Shown: positions 9,371-18,430 of the stretch, one piece after another
Position numbering within the stretch: position 1 is the stretch's first letter
Layout of the letters: every line of letters starts with the position of its first letter
DNA from: Crossaster papposus
Lineage: Eukaryota; Echinodermata; Asteroidea; Velatida; Solasteridae
NCBI GenBank assembly: GCA_037893245.1
Contig: JBAIAA010000244.1
Coordinates: forward strand, 186,001-250,000
Direction: 5' to 3'
DNA length: 64,000 nt
Position numbers and translations under genes: made by a program
Notes under the pieces: model-generated
Told to the model about the DNA's origin: nothing
What the model saw: the letters and a program-made list of their open reading frames with translations, nothing else
The model's database searches: none

Positions 9371-11422
9371 TTATCGAGCGGCAGCACGCAGAGCAGTTGT
9401 AAAGCCCTTGGCCTGTATTTCTCTCCCCTTGTCCGTGCGTGTGACTACTGAGCCGGAACAGCAGCCACTGAGAGAAATACGAAGCCGGCGTGCAGCCGCC
9501 CTCGCCCGGGACCAGAGGGTAGAGATCTGCCCGCTCGTTCCGTAGTTGGCCAGGTCCCCCTCCATAGATCCGCTCATGAACTGATCGAGCTCTGCCTCCG
9601 TTGGCTCACGGTGCAACGTACGGTGGACAACAGAAGTCAGTTGCTTGGTGGCAACACCGCGAACGGTGTCGTCTGGTGAAGATAGGATACGAACAGCTTG
9701 CGTGACAGTTTGAATGTCAGCATCCCGGTTGGGATCCATCAGACCCAGACCACCCACTTTTCTGTCCGCAAAGACATAATTGGTAGTGGCCCGGGTCGGA
9801 AGGTTGCAAACTTTCCGTACCAACTTCACCACCTCTCCCCTTAGTCCCTTCAGACTACGCTTCTGGCAATCACCGGCGCGCAATACGTACGAGGCACATG
9901 GTTCGATAAATGTACGTATTGCGTCCAGTTTTTGCCAGGGGGCAAGGAGAGAGGCTTCCACCTTGCGCAGGTCTTCTGTCATCTTGACCACCAATGCTTC
10001 GAGACTCTCGCCACTTCTGTACAACCCGATAGGGACGCCGAGGTAGCGGTAATGTTCCTCCTCAGTCAACGCTGGTATATCGCCGCCCTGAACTTTGTAG
10101 ACTGAGGGAACAACCCGCTGACCCCTTCGACACTCCAGTGACAGGGTGGCACACTTCGTTGGTTTGAAGGTGAGCCGAAGCTTGGTGGCCATCGTGCTAG
10201 CCGTGTCCAAAAGCCGCTGCAGGCCCTCAGCCGAATTGCTTAGTACCACGAGGTCGTCAGCATAGGCAAGGACCGAGATGTCGTGTCCGTGCACCTTCGG
10301 AGCGCATCGGCCGGTTCGAGCTGCCAGAGACACGGCCCTCACCACAAGCTCAAGAGTCAAGTTGAAAAGAATCAGGGAGATCGGACAACCTTGCTTGACT
10401 CCTGAGCAGATGGATACGGGCTCTGTCCTCCCTGAAGGCGTCATAAACTCTGTGCTGGCCCCAGTATAGACATCCCGGATGATGTCTATAAATCCCACCG
10501 GCGCACCAACCGAGGCCAACACAGAGAATATAGCATTGTGGGGAATGCTGCCGAAAGCATTCTGGAGATCGAGAAACGCACAGTACAGATTTTTCTGATT
10601 TCGGCGAGCATCCCCCACAACGGACGACATCAGGAAGGTGTGCTCAAAGCAACCCTCACCAGGCCTAGCACTCTTCTGAGCGTCACTGATGAGACCACCG
10701 TCCAACGCCCAACGAGTCAGGCGGTCATACAGGATCGCCATCAGTAACTTGTACAGACACGACTGCAGGGCAATTGGTCGGAAGTTGGCCGGACATGCTG
10801 AGTCCCCTTTCTTGTAAATCAGTACCGTCGTAGCTGATTTCCAAGAGCTGGGGACACGCCCATCACGCAGACACCGGTTGAATATCGCCACGGAAACTCT
10901 AAAAGCACCGTCCGCACATCTGATGTGGCGATATTCTAGCCGGTCTTTCCCAGGTGCGGAGTTTGACATCCGACCTAGGCGGAGAGAGATCTCCTTCTGC
11001 GTAATGGGGCGCAACAAATCCGGGCCAGACTCCCGGGCGCGGTCCGTGTTCGGGAACAGGAGTCCCAAGTCAACAGTAACACTATCTTGATCGACCGCCC
11101 TTTCCGAGTGAACTTCAGTAAAGTAGTCCACTAGTGTTTCCTCGGTGCCAGTGTATCTGACCTCAGAGCCGTCCAGGACCACACGCATTCCGACCCACCG
11201 CACCACCATTCTGACCCACCGCACCACCATTCTGACCCACCGCATCACCATTCTGTCGCACCGCACCACCATTCTGTCGCACCGCACCACCATTCTGTCG
11301 CACCGCACCACCATTCTGTCGCACCGCACCACCATTTTGTTGCGCTGGTCGGGGACCCGCCGCACGCCGGTTATTCGCGGAGCCATAAGCCATGTCAACC
11401 GCATGCTGGGCAAAACGGTCAC
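9371..11422 (-). CDS. Reverse transcriptase region of the U2-inserted element
   Basis: The 683-codon open frame carries the RT motifs in order: FRPIALQ at about 224-230, AFLDLQNAF at 292-300 (motif A), GCPISLILFNL at 355-365 (motif B) and YADDLVVL at 397-404 (catalytic motif C), followed by the thumb and linker. In the family it copies the element RNA at the nicked U2 gene. The frame opens at a GTG overlapping the stop of the zinc-finger frame by four bases (GTGA). The first plausible ATGs are a few codons later, but residues 28-77 are only a heptad repeat (MVVRCDR and variants) made by a 21-bp minisatellite, read here in a different frame from the similar repeats upstream. The true protein probably began in the finger region as one polyprotein. 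It ends at a TAA that cuts off the endonuclease. Confidence 0.85.
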   Translation of the reverse strand: MTVLPSMRLTWLMAPRITGVRRVPDQRNKMVVRCDRMVVRCDRMVVRCDRMVVRCDRMVMRWVRMVVRWVRMVVRWVGMRVVLDGSEVRYTGTEETLVDYFTEVHSERAVDQDSVTVDLGLLFPNTDRARESGPDLLRPITQKEISLRLGRMSNSAPGKDRLEYRHIRCADGAFRVSVAIFNRCLRDGRVPSSWKSATTVLIYKKGDSACPANFRPIALQSCLYKLLMAILYDRLTRWALDGGLISDAQKSARPGEGCFEHTFLMSSVVGDARRNQKNLYCAFLDLQNAFGSIPHNAIFSVLASVGAPVGFIDIIRDVYTGASTEFMTPSGRTEPVSICSGVKQGCPISLILFNLTLELVVRAVSLAARTGRCAPKVHGHDISVLAYADDLVVLSNSAEGLQRLLDTASTMATKLRLTFKPTKCATLSLECRRGQRVVPSVYKVQGGDIPALTEEEHYRYLGVPIGLYRSGESLEALVVKMTEDLRKVEASLLAPWQKLDAIRTFIEPCASYVLRAGDCQKRSLKGLRGEVVKLVRKVCNLPTRATTNYVFADRKVGGLGLMDPNRDADIQTVTQAVRILSSPDDTVRGVATKQLTSVVHRTLHREPTEAELDQFMSGSMEGDLANYGTSGQISTLWSRARAAARRLRISLSGCCSGSVVTRTDKGREIQAKGFTTALRAAAR
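11191..11340 (-). repeat. 21-bp minisatellite at the start of the RT frame
   Basis: About seven copies of a 21-bp unit (plus strand CACCACCATTCTGTCGCACCG, given here in two parts: CACCACCATTCTG and TCGCACCG) lie in tandem. Since 21 is a multiple of three, all frames stay open through it. It reads as MVVRCDR repeats in the RT frame and as QNGGAVR repeats in another. Two related tracts at 11859-11985 and 12290-12455 are read as QNGGAVR/RTNGGAA in the finger frame. Confidence 0.85.
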
Positions 11423-12981
11423 ACAGACTCAAACTCCGCAAAGTCACCGGCGCGTGACAACGCCACCAGCCAGGGATTCTCCTCCTCCACGGGCTCTGGG
11501 GCCCGCGGTCTCGGTGAACCCTGGCTAGGCAGCGTGGGTTCCCTCGGGACGTCGGCCCGGCCTGCTCCCTCATCTGTGACATTAATCGGGCGCCGCACTT
11601 CAGTCACAGAATTTTGGTCACATCCCCGGCGCATACCCTCATCTGTGTTACGGGAACCCCGAGGGGTCCCCGAGCATGCATCCACAGAGTGTTGGAGCGC
11701 CAGGACACCTCCCTCATCCACGTTACGGGGACCCCGAGGAGTCCCCGAGCATTCATCCGTGGAGTGTTGGGAAATGGCCAGGTTTCGGTCCCGGTCCCAG
11801 CTAGGAGATCCCTCATCCCTGCTCCGAGGAGCCAAGGAGTATTGGGCCGAATTCGTAGTCGCACCACCATTCTGTCGCACCGCACTACCATTTGTTCGAG
11901 CCGCACCACCATTCGTTCGAGTCGCACCACAATTTTTTCGAGCCGCACAGCAATTTGTTCGAGCCGCACCATCATTTTGTTGTGCCGTGGGGTCCTCAAC
12001 CCGGCCTGCTTCCTCATCTGTGACATTATTCGAGCGCCGCACTTCAGTCACAGAATTTTGGTCACATCCCCGGCGCATACCCTCATCCGTGTTACGATAA
12101 CCCCGAGGGGTCCCCGAGCATGCATCCACGGAGTGTTGGAGCGCCAGGACACCTCCCTCATCCACGTTACGGGAACCCCGAAGGGTCCCCGAGCATTCAT
12201 CCGTGGAGTGTTGGGAAGTGGCCAAGTCGCAGTCCCCACTGGGCTGTCCCTCATCCCTGCTCCGAAGAGACAAGGAGTGTTGGGTCGAGGTCACCGTCGC
12301 ACTTCTATTTTTCCGAGCCGCACTATCATTTATTCGATTCGCACCAAATATTTGTCGGGCCGCACCAACATTTTTCCGAGTCGCACCAACATTTTTCCGA
12401 GCCGCACCAACATTTGTTCGAGTCGCACCACCATCGTTTCGAGCCGCACCTCCAGTTTGATGCAGTGCCTCGTCCATGCTTCGAGAGATGGAGTCTTGGG
12501 CAGGAGTCGCAATCGGTTCCCCGACCAAGCCCCGGATAAGGTCCATGGGAGACATGGGAGACATCGGTAGCGCATTATCCGGGGGCGAGGAAGGCGTGAT
12601 GATACTCGAGGCATCACGCTTATGGACTTGGTAGTGGTTGGCGGCCCGCCTACCTGTGTCGAACTCCCGCGGGCACACGCTGCATCGGTAGACATAGTTG
12701 AAAGTCACAAGTGGATGGAGGCGCGACTGGTGTCGAGAGAGAGTCTGCTGGGCTTGGAAACTTTCCCGGCACACAGCGCATCTCCAGCCACGAGTGAACG
12801 GGTAGGCAAACACTTGGTCTCGCTGTCCGGAGTCATCGGAGGCCGCAGATTTAAGGTGCACCCTTGACATGTGACGCTGTAGACCAGAAGCCGTAGGTAA
12901 CGTCTGGTAATGTGTGGTAGTCATCCCGGCTCGAACCCTCATCTGTGTTACGGTTACCCCGAGGGGTTCCCGAGCATGCAT
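11419..12981 (-). CDS. C2H2 zinc-finger N-terminal region of the U2-inserted element
   Basis: The 520-codon frame starts at ATG 12979-12981. It has a degenerate finger with only the H37-x4-H42 half, then two complete C2H2 fingers, C68-x2-C71-x12-H84-x4-H89 and C100-x2-C103-x12-H116-x3-H120. In R2-clade proteins such fingers bind the target DNA. From about residue 130 on, the protein is mostly low-complexity repeat: seven-residue GGAARTN/GGAVRQN units and 20-residue units of the type QHSVDACSGTPRGSRNTDEG. The same 20-residue unit also occurs upstream at about 12930-13080 but in another frame, so the leader has shifted relative to the fingers. The frame ends at TGA (11419-11421) overlapping the RT frame. 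Confidence 0.75.
   Translation of the reverse strand: MHAREPLGVTVTQMRVRAGMTTTHYQTLPTASGLQRHMSRVHLKSAASDDSGQRDQVFAYPFTRGWRCAVCRESFQAQQTLSRHQSRLHPLVTFNYVYRCSVCPREFDTGRRAANHYQVHKRDASSIITPSSPPDNALPMSPMSPMDLIRGLVGEPIATPAQDSISRSMDEALHQTGGAARNDGGATRTNVGAARKNVGATRKNVGAARQIFGANRINDSAARKNRSATVTSTQHSLSLRSRDEGQPSGDCDLATSQHSTDECSGTLRGSRNVDEGGVLALQHSVDACSGTPRGYRNTDEGMRRGCDQNSVTEVRRSNNVTDEEAGRVEDPTAQQNDGAARTNCCAARKNCGATRTNGGAARTNGSAVRQNGGATTNSAQYSLAPRSRDEGSPSWDRDRNLAISQHSTDECSGTPRGPRNVDEGGVLALQHSVDACSGTPRGSRNTDEGMRRGCDQNSVTEVRRPINVTDEGAGRADVPREPTLPSQGSPRPRAPEPVEEENPWLVALSRAGDFAEFESV
11576..12455 (-). repeat. Internal duplication with two 21-bp repeat tracts inside the finger frame
   Basis: About 430 bp are present twice at an offset of 444 bp; for example the CAGTCACAGAATTTTGG at 11601 recurs at 12045. 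Each copy has two versions of the 60-bp unit (CCCTCATC.. to ..GAGTGTTGG) and a tract of 21-bp units (11859-11985 and 12290-12455). The 60-bp unit occurs again twice in the leader near 12940-13075. Expansion of repeats in frame is the simplest explanation. Confidence 0.82.
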
Positions 12982-13155
12982 CCACAGAGTGTTGGGTCAA
13001 AACCGGGGCAGATCCCTCATCCGTGTTACGGTTGCCCCGAAGGGCGCCCGAGCATTCATCCACGGAGTGTTGGGTGCAGTGACGACCAGGTGACATCTCT
13101 CGTCCAGCAGCAGATTCTCCGAGTACTCCATCATCCAGGTCAGGAACCACATGAT
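12982..13155 (-). other. Element leader next to U2 nt 36
   Basis: The first 174 bases of the element on the minus strand follow U2 GTGTAG directly and begin ATCATGTGGTTCC. The first eight bases repeat U2 nt 27-34 (ATCATGTG). It contains two 60-bp QHSVDxCSG-type units. An open frame runs from the U2 promoter side through U2 nt 1-36 into this leader as far as 12851, overlapping the finger frame in another phase. No internal ribosome-entry or self-cleaving structure could be recognised by eye. Confidence 0.6.
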
Positions 13156-13191
13156 CTACACATGATCTTAGCCAAAAGGCCGAGAAGCGAT
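13156..13191 (-). ncRNA. U2: U2 snRNA gene, nt 1-36, 5' of the inserted element
   Basis: Identical to 370-405 and canonical through GATCATGTGTAG. The element at 8308-13155 follows directly, and the matching 3' half of the gene lies at 8157-8307. The upstream region with the octamer is retained, so the U2 promoter could drive a transcript starting with U2 and running into the element. Confidence 0.93.
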
Positions 13192-13260
13192 AACGATTGA
13201 CATTGAACCAATAGGGCGCTCTGGAATTATGCATGCAAATTGATTCTCCCGCCCATTGTT
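13192..13260 (-). promoter_or_regulatory. U2 upstream region, second copy
   Basis: Octamer ATGCAAAT at 13233-13240 and inverted CCAAT near 13207-13211, spaced from U2 +1 exactly as in the left copy. It differs from that copy by only one base in the stretch shown (CTCCCGCCC for CCCCCGCCC). Confidence 0.45.
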
Positions 13261-14592
13261 CTCATCCGAATAATATTCTTATTTTAACTTTTCTAATTTG
13301 TGTATTTGGGGTCAAGAAAAGGACTTCTCACAGAGCCCGACGCAAACCCGTTTATAGAAATTACCAACTTTTGGCACGTTAATTTACATCAATATTCATG
13401 AGCTTGGGGGGTTTTCATAACACATTTTCATACACATCGACAATATTCTTTTACAAATTCATTTTTTTAAACCAAAAGTCACTTGAAAATCTGGAAAAAT
13501 GCGACTGGTATCAATATTATCGCCATGCTGCACTGCGCCTCGCCGCTGTAAATACACACAGACCAACCGGTACGAGCGTGCCGATAGATGGCGCCCTTCG
13601 GCACAACCGCGCCTCGATCGTTTACCGTTCAGGCCGGTTTATTTGTTTTTAAGCAGAACCTAAATGTCCCACTTTGTGGGCGGTGAAAATAGTCTGGTTC
13701 TATGGCCTGACCATTTAATTGTGCACACCCAGACGTCGAAATTGTAGTCGCGAACGTTAACGAGAATTCACGACCGTCAATAAAACGTGTTCGGAAATCT
13801 TCAGTTTGGCCAAGGAAAATGTTTTATGCTAAGCAAATTGTTGTGCTTACATTTGTTATGAAATTGGGCCCAGGTAAGACAGAACACGAAAACAAAGCTA
13901 ATAGACCACACGCGAAGTGTCAACTCACCACATTTCCAATGTTTTTGTTAAATCTATGAAAATGTGACCCAGGATATCAAAATCAATAATAAGCGGGAAA
14001 TGACAATGACAATGACATTTGAAATTCCATAGGCTTTCTATTGATACCCATCCCCAGTCTGTAACTCGTAACCAATAATTTCCGAGCTAAAGGCTTGTGA
14101 TGGATGTCATTAAAAAGCTTATTGAATTTGCAATCTTATTATATTTATATCTCCGAAAGTCTTTGTCCGACTTATTCTTGATTTTGATGTGCTGGGTCGC
14201 GGGTATAATATCATTCACGTACTTTTACAAACTGAACATGCATGTACTGTACAGTACGCGTAGTACATGTATATATAGAGTACAGACACAGCGCGTATTT
14301 ATTTTTGCTTTGTTGAAGTCACAGTGCGCGCGTTGCATATTTAATGAACTAGTTTTTATATGAAGGTCGCCGGGATACAAGTTAAAACGCACGCGCGCCC
14401 GGATGACAACAAACACTTTCTTAATATTTTTATAAGCAGGAAAAGGGAAGGCGATTCTTTTAAAAAATAAACGAAGCCATTGAACAAACTCAGCGGGCCT
14501 TTGGCTGTGAAAGTTAAAATCTACACATGTATTATCTAAATTTGTCTCTGTTAAAACTTTATTTAAAAATGAAGAACAGACAGACAGCGGCG

Positions 14593-14631
14593 TTTCTCTC
14601 TTGTAACTATGTGGTGGCCCTGAAAAGAGCC
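14593..14631 (-). terminator. H2A mRNA 3' stem-loop and downstream element
   Basis: The minus strand of 14616-14631 reads GGCTCTTTTCAGGGCC with a TTTC loop; ACAAGAGAGAAA follows at about 14594-14604 as the U7-binding element. It lies 45 bp after the H2A stop. Confidence 0.88.
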
Positions 14632-14676
14632 TTTTGGTTTTGTTTGTGGAGGCAAAGTAATTTGTTTGTAGGCCTA

Positions 14677-15054
<378 letters not shown>

Positions 15055-15175
15055 CTTGAAGTAATTGGTGACATTATATTGCGATCTGCAGTGAAAGTGC
15101 CGTACGAGGGGGGTGACAGCACTAGTTATAGCGTTCCGGTGGATTGGCCGAAGCACGCCAAGTAGCCAATCACGC
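15055..15175 (-). promoter_or_regulatory. H2A promoter region
   Basis: On the minus strand GCTATAACTAG (about 15123-15131) is a TATA-like box about 70 bp before the ATG. A CCAAT box (GGCCAATCC, about 15143-15151) and an inverted CCAAT (GATTGGC, about 15163-15169) lie farther out. In many animals such a region is shared with a divergent H2B, but no H2B reads off to the right. Confidence 0.6.
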
Positions 15176-15473
15176 GCGACACACTTACTGTACGGTTGAG
15201 TGCACCGCATCCATTTTTGGATGCGTGGAGACAGGGATACATTTTTTGAACGAGGTCTGTCTGTCTGTCTGTCTTCAATCTAAGCGATGAAATCATAACA
15301 GCAAAAACCCAAAGCACCCAAAAACCTTACCTGCTTTCTCAGACGATTTCTGTTATCCCGACGGTGTGTCCCTGTTGCCTACCGATTGACCTGCCTCCAC
15401 GATGGCCGCAGATCGTCCCTCATAAACCACTTTGAAAACTGTCACGGATTTGTCTGCACAGAGATACGACAAG
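15176..15473. other. Unique DNA between H2A and the satellite array
   Basis: No gene is seen. It contains a perfect hairpin GCATCCA-TTTT-TGGATGC (15207-15224) and a (GTCT)5 microsatellite (15255-15274). The satellite begins inside AGATACATGTCGAG at about 15474. Confidence 0.6.
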
Positions 15474-15610
15474 AGATACATGTCGAGAACATTATCATGT
15501 CACCAGTGTCCAGAAGCATGAGTCTCACAGTTTGGGTTTTTTCCAGTGAGAAATTTGGCAATATTTTGGCTCGGATGTCGAGCTTGTGAGTGTCTCTTCA
15601 TTCTCGAACA
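15474..15610. repeat. Short (about 156-bp) monomer class at the array's left edge
   Basis: The edge monomer lacks about 61 bp and reads ATTATCATGTCACCAGTGTC and AGAAGCATGAG in place of the segment with TACACGTGTA, ATAGGCCTAT and CTGAC. The same short form occurs near 35560, 42640, 42790, 45115, 45265, 46730, 46885, 48125, 48280, 54080 and 58590. Two short monomers plus ten full ones make the 2480-bp period at 41.7-46.6 kb, which explains why that period is not a multiple of 217. Confidence 0.85.
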
Positions 15611-16169
15611 ACGTTGAGGCTCGCAGCTCAGATATATATCGAGAAAAATATCCTCATTCGCAGCCATGTTTTCTGATGTGTTTGCATGTACACGTGTAGT
15701 GCCACATAGGCATATGCCGCCAGTGTCCTGACGCATGAGTCTCTCAGTTTAGGTTTGTTCCAGTGAGAAATTTGGCAATAATTTGGCTCAGATTTCGAGC
15801 TGGTGAGTGTCTCTTCATTCTCGAACAACGTTGAGGTTCGCAGCTCAGATATATGTCGAGAACATTATCCTCATTCGCAGCCATGTTTTCTGATGTGTAT
15901 GTATGTACACGTGTAAAGGCCTATGCCGCCCTTGTCCTGACGTATGAGTCTCACAGTTTGGTTTTTTTCCAGTGAGAAATTTGGAAATATTTTGGCCCAG
16001 ATGTCGAGCTGGCGAGTGTCTCTTCATTCTCGAACAACGTTGGGCTTCGCAGCTCAGATATAAGTTCATAAAATTATCCTCATTCGCAGCCATGTTTTCT
16101 TATGTTTATGCGTGTACACGTGTATTGCCGCATAGGCCTATGCCGCCAGTGTCCTGACGCATGAGTCTC

Positions 16170-16240
16170 AAAGTTGTGGTCTCTTCCGGTGAGAATTTTG
16201 GCGATGTGTTAGCTCAGATGTGGAGGTGGTGAATGTCTCT
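16170..16240. repeat. Divergent monomer class (GGCGATGTGTTAGCTCAG type), first example
   Basis: In this class the central part reads TCTTCCGGTGAGAATTTTGG, CGATGTGTTAGCTCAGATGT and GGAGGTGGTGAATGTCTC, where common monomers have TTTTTCCAGTGAGAAATTTG, GCAATATTTTGGCTCGGATG and TCGAGCTGGTGAGTGTCTC. It has neither the T-rich tract plus CAG nor GTGAGT. Other examples lie near 17.05, 19.23, 19.67, 21.19, 23.58, 25.1, 29.22, 35.8, 37.55, 41.9, 43.3, 51.6, 54.8, 58.06, 60.4, 63.0 and 63.87 kb, so it is interspersed regularly and belongs to the higher-order units. Confidence 0.8.
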
Positions 16241-17049
16241 TCATTCTCGAACAACGTTGAGGTTCGCAGCTCAGATATATGTCGAGAACATTATCCTCAT
16301 TCGCAGCCATGTTTTCTGATGTGTATGTATGTACACGTGTATTGCCACATAGGCCTATGCCGCCAGTATACTGACGCATGAGTCTCTCAGTTTGTTTGTT
16401 TTTCCAGTGAGAAATTTGGCAATATTTTGGCTCGGATGTCGAGCTGGTGAGTGTCTCTTCATTCTCAAACAACGTTGAGGCTCGCAGCTCAGATATATGT
16501 CGACAAAATGGTCCTCATTCGCAGCCATGTTTTCTTATGTGTATGGATGTACACGTGTATCGCCTCATAGGCCTATGCCGCCAGTGTCCTGAGGCATGAG
16601 TCTCACAGTTTTGGTTTTTTCCAGTGAGAAATTTGGAAATATTTTGGCTCAGATGTCGAGTAGGCGAGTGTCTCTTCATTCTCGAACAACGTTGAGGTTC
16701 GCAGCTCAGATATAAGTTCATACAATTATCCTCATTCGCAGACATGTTTTCTGATGTGTTTGTATGTACACGTGTATTGCCACATAGGCCTATGCCGCCA
16801 GTATCCTGACGCATGAGTCTCTCAGTTTTTTTTTTTTCCAGTGAGAAATTTGGCAATATTTTGGCTCGGATGTCGAGCTTGTGAGTGTCTCTTCATTCTC
16901 GAACAACGTTGAGGCTCGCAGCTCAGATATATGTCGACAAAATTATCCTCATTCGTAGCCATGTTTTCTTATGTGTATGTATGTACATGTGTATTGCCAC
17001 ATAGGCCTATACCGCCAGTGTCCTGACGCATGAGTCTCAAAGTTGTGGT

Positions 17050-18430
17050 CTCTTCCGGTGAGAATTTTGGCGATGTGTTAGCTCAGATGTGGAGGTGGTG
17101 AATGTCTCTTCATTCTCGAACAACGTTGAGGTTCGCAGCTCAGATATATGTCGAGAACATTATCCTCATTTGCAGCCATGTTTTCTGATGTGTATGTATG
17201 TACACGTGTATTGCCACATAGGCCTATGCCGCCAGTATACTGACGCATGAGTCTCTCAGTTTGTTTGTTTTTCCAGTGAGAAATTTGGCAATATTTTGGC
17301 TCGGATGTCGAGCTGGTGAGTGTCTCTTCATTCTCGAACAACGTTGAGGCTCGCAGCTCAGATATATGTCGAGAAAATGTTCCTCATTTGCAGCCATGTT
17401 TTCTTATGTGTATGGATGTACACGTGTATCGCCTCATAGGCCTATGCCGCCAGTGTCCTGACGCATGAGTCCCACAGTTTTGTTTTTTTCCAGTGAAAAA
17501 TTTGGAAATATTTTGGCTCAGATGTCGAGCTGGCGAGTGTCTCTTCATTCTCGAACTACGTTGAGGTTCGCAGCTCAGATATAAGTTCATAAAATTATCC
17601 TCATTCGCAGCCATGTTTTCTTATGTGTATGTGTGTACACGTGTATTGCCACATAGGCCTATGGCGCCAGTATGCTGACGCATGAGTCTCTCAGTTTGGG
17701 GTTTTTCCAGTGAGAAATGTGGCAATATTTTGGCTCGGATGTCGAGCTGGTGAGTGTCTCTTCATTCTCGAACAACGTTGAGGCTCGCAGCTCAGATATA
17801 AGTTCATAAAATTATCCTCATTCGCAGCCATGTTTTCTGATGTGTTTGTATGTACACGTGTATTGCCACATAGGCATATGCCGCCAGTATACTGACGCAT
17901 GAGTCTCTCAGTTTGTTTGTTTTTCCAGTGAGAAATTTGGCAATATTTTGGCTCGGATGTCGAGCTGGTGAGTGTCTCTTCATTCTCGTACTACGTTGAG
18001 GCTCGCAGCTCAAATATATGTCGAGAAAATGGTCCTCATTCGCAGCCATGTTTTCTTATGTGTATGTATGTACATGTGTATTGCCTCATAGGCCTATGCC
18101 GCCAGTGTCCTGACGCATGAGTCTCACAGTTTGGTTTTTTTCAAGTGAGAAATTTGGAAATATTTGGGTCAAATGTCGAGCAGGCGAGTGTCTCTTCATT
18201 CTCGAACAACGTTGAGGTTCGCAGCTCAGATATAAGTTCATAAAATTATACTCATTCGCAGCCATGTTTTCTGATGTGTTTGTATGTACACGTGTATTGC
18301 CACGTAGGCATATGCCGCCAGTGTCCTGACGCATGAGTCTCTCAGTTTAGGTTTGTTCCAGTGAGAAATTTGGCAATATTTTGGCTCAGATGTCGAGCTG
18401 GTGAGTGTCTCTTCATTCTCGAACAACGTT
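17050..18430. repeat. Higher-order block duplicated 8.9 kb away (25955-27335)
   Basis: About six consecutive monomers match 25955-27335 at a constant offset of 8905 bp (41 monomers). Parts of the same block recur at 19.8-20.2 kb (offset 2172) and 21.8-22.6 kb (offset 4127). The serial order of monomer variants is kept, so whole multimonomer segments were copied. Confidence 0.8.

Larger units (their letters stand above)
8308..13155 (-). mobile_element. Near-complete R2/NeSL-type non-LTR retrotransposon in U2 (Utopia-like)
   Basis: A 4848-bp element in the same orientation as U2, inserted between U2 nt 36 and about 38. From 5' to 3' it has a short leader (12982-13155), C2H2 zinc fingers (11419-12981), reverse transcriptase (9371-11422), a CCHC knuckle and restriction-like endonuclease (8636-9370), and a 328-bp 3' untranslated region ending in AATAAAAAA. 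N-terminal fingers, RT and a C-terminal PD-type endonuclease are the hallmark of site-specific R2-clade elements. Insertion in U2 snRNA genes is known for the Utopia family; assignment to that family is from target and domain order. The reading frame changes between the finger, repeat and RT regions, and one in-frame TAA separates RT from endonuclease, so this copy is inactive as it stands. Confidence 0.88.

Noticed and set aside
11145-12867. Long plus-strand and alternative minus-strand open frames over the element's repeats
   Set aside because: The 21-bp and 60-bp repeats are multiples of three and keep all frames open; only the frame with C2H2 fingers has recognisable domains.
15055-15473. 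Divergent H2B gene upstream of H2A
   Set aside because: No H2B-like codons could be read on the plus strand; the 67-codon frame at 15386-15589 runs into the satellite.
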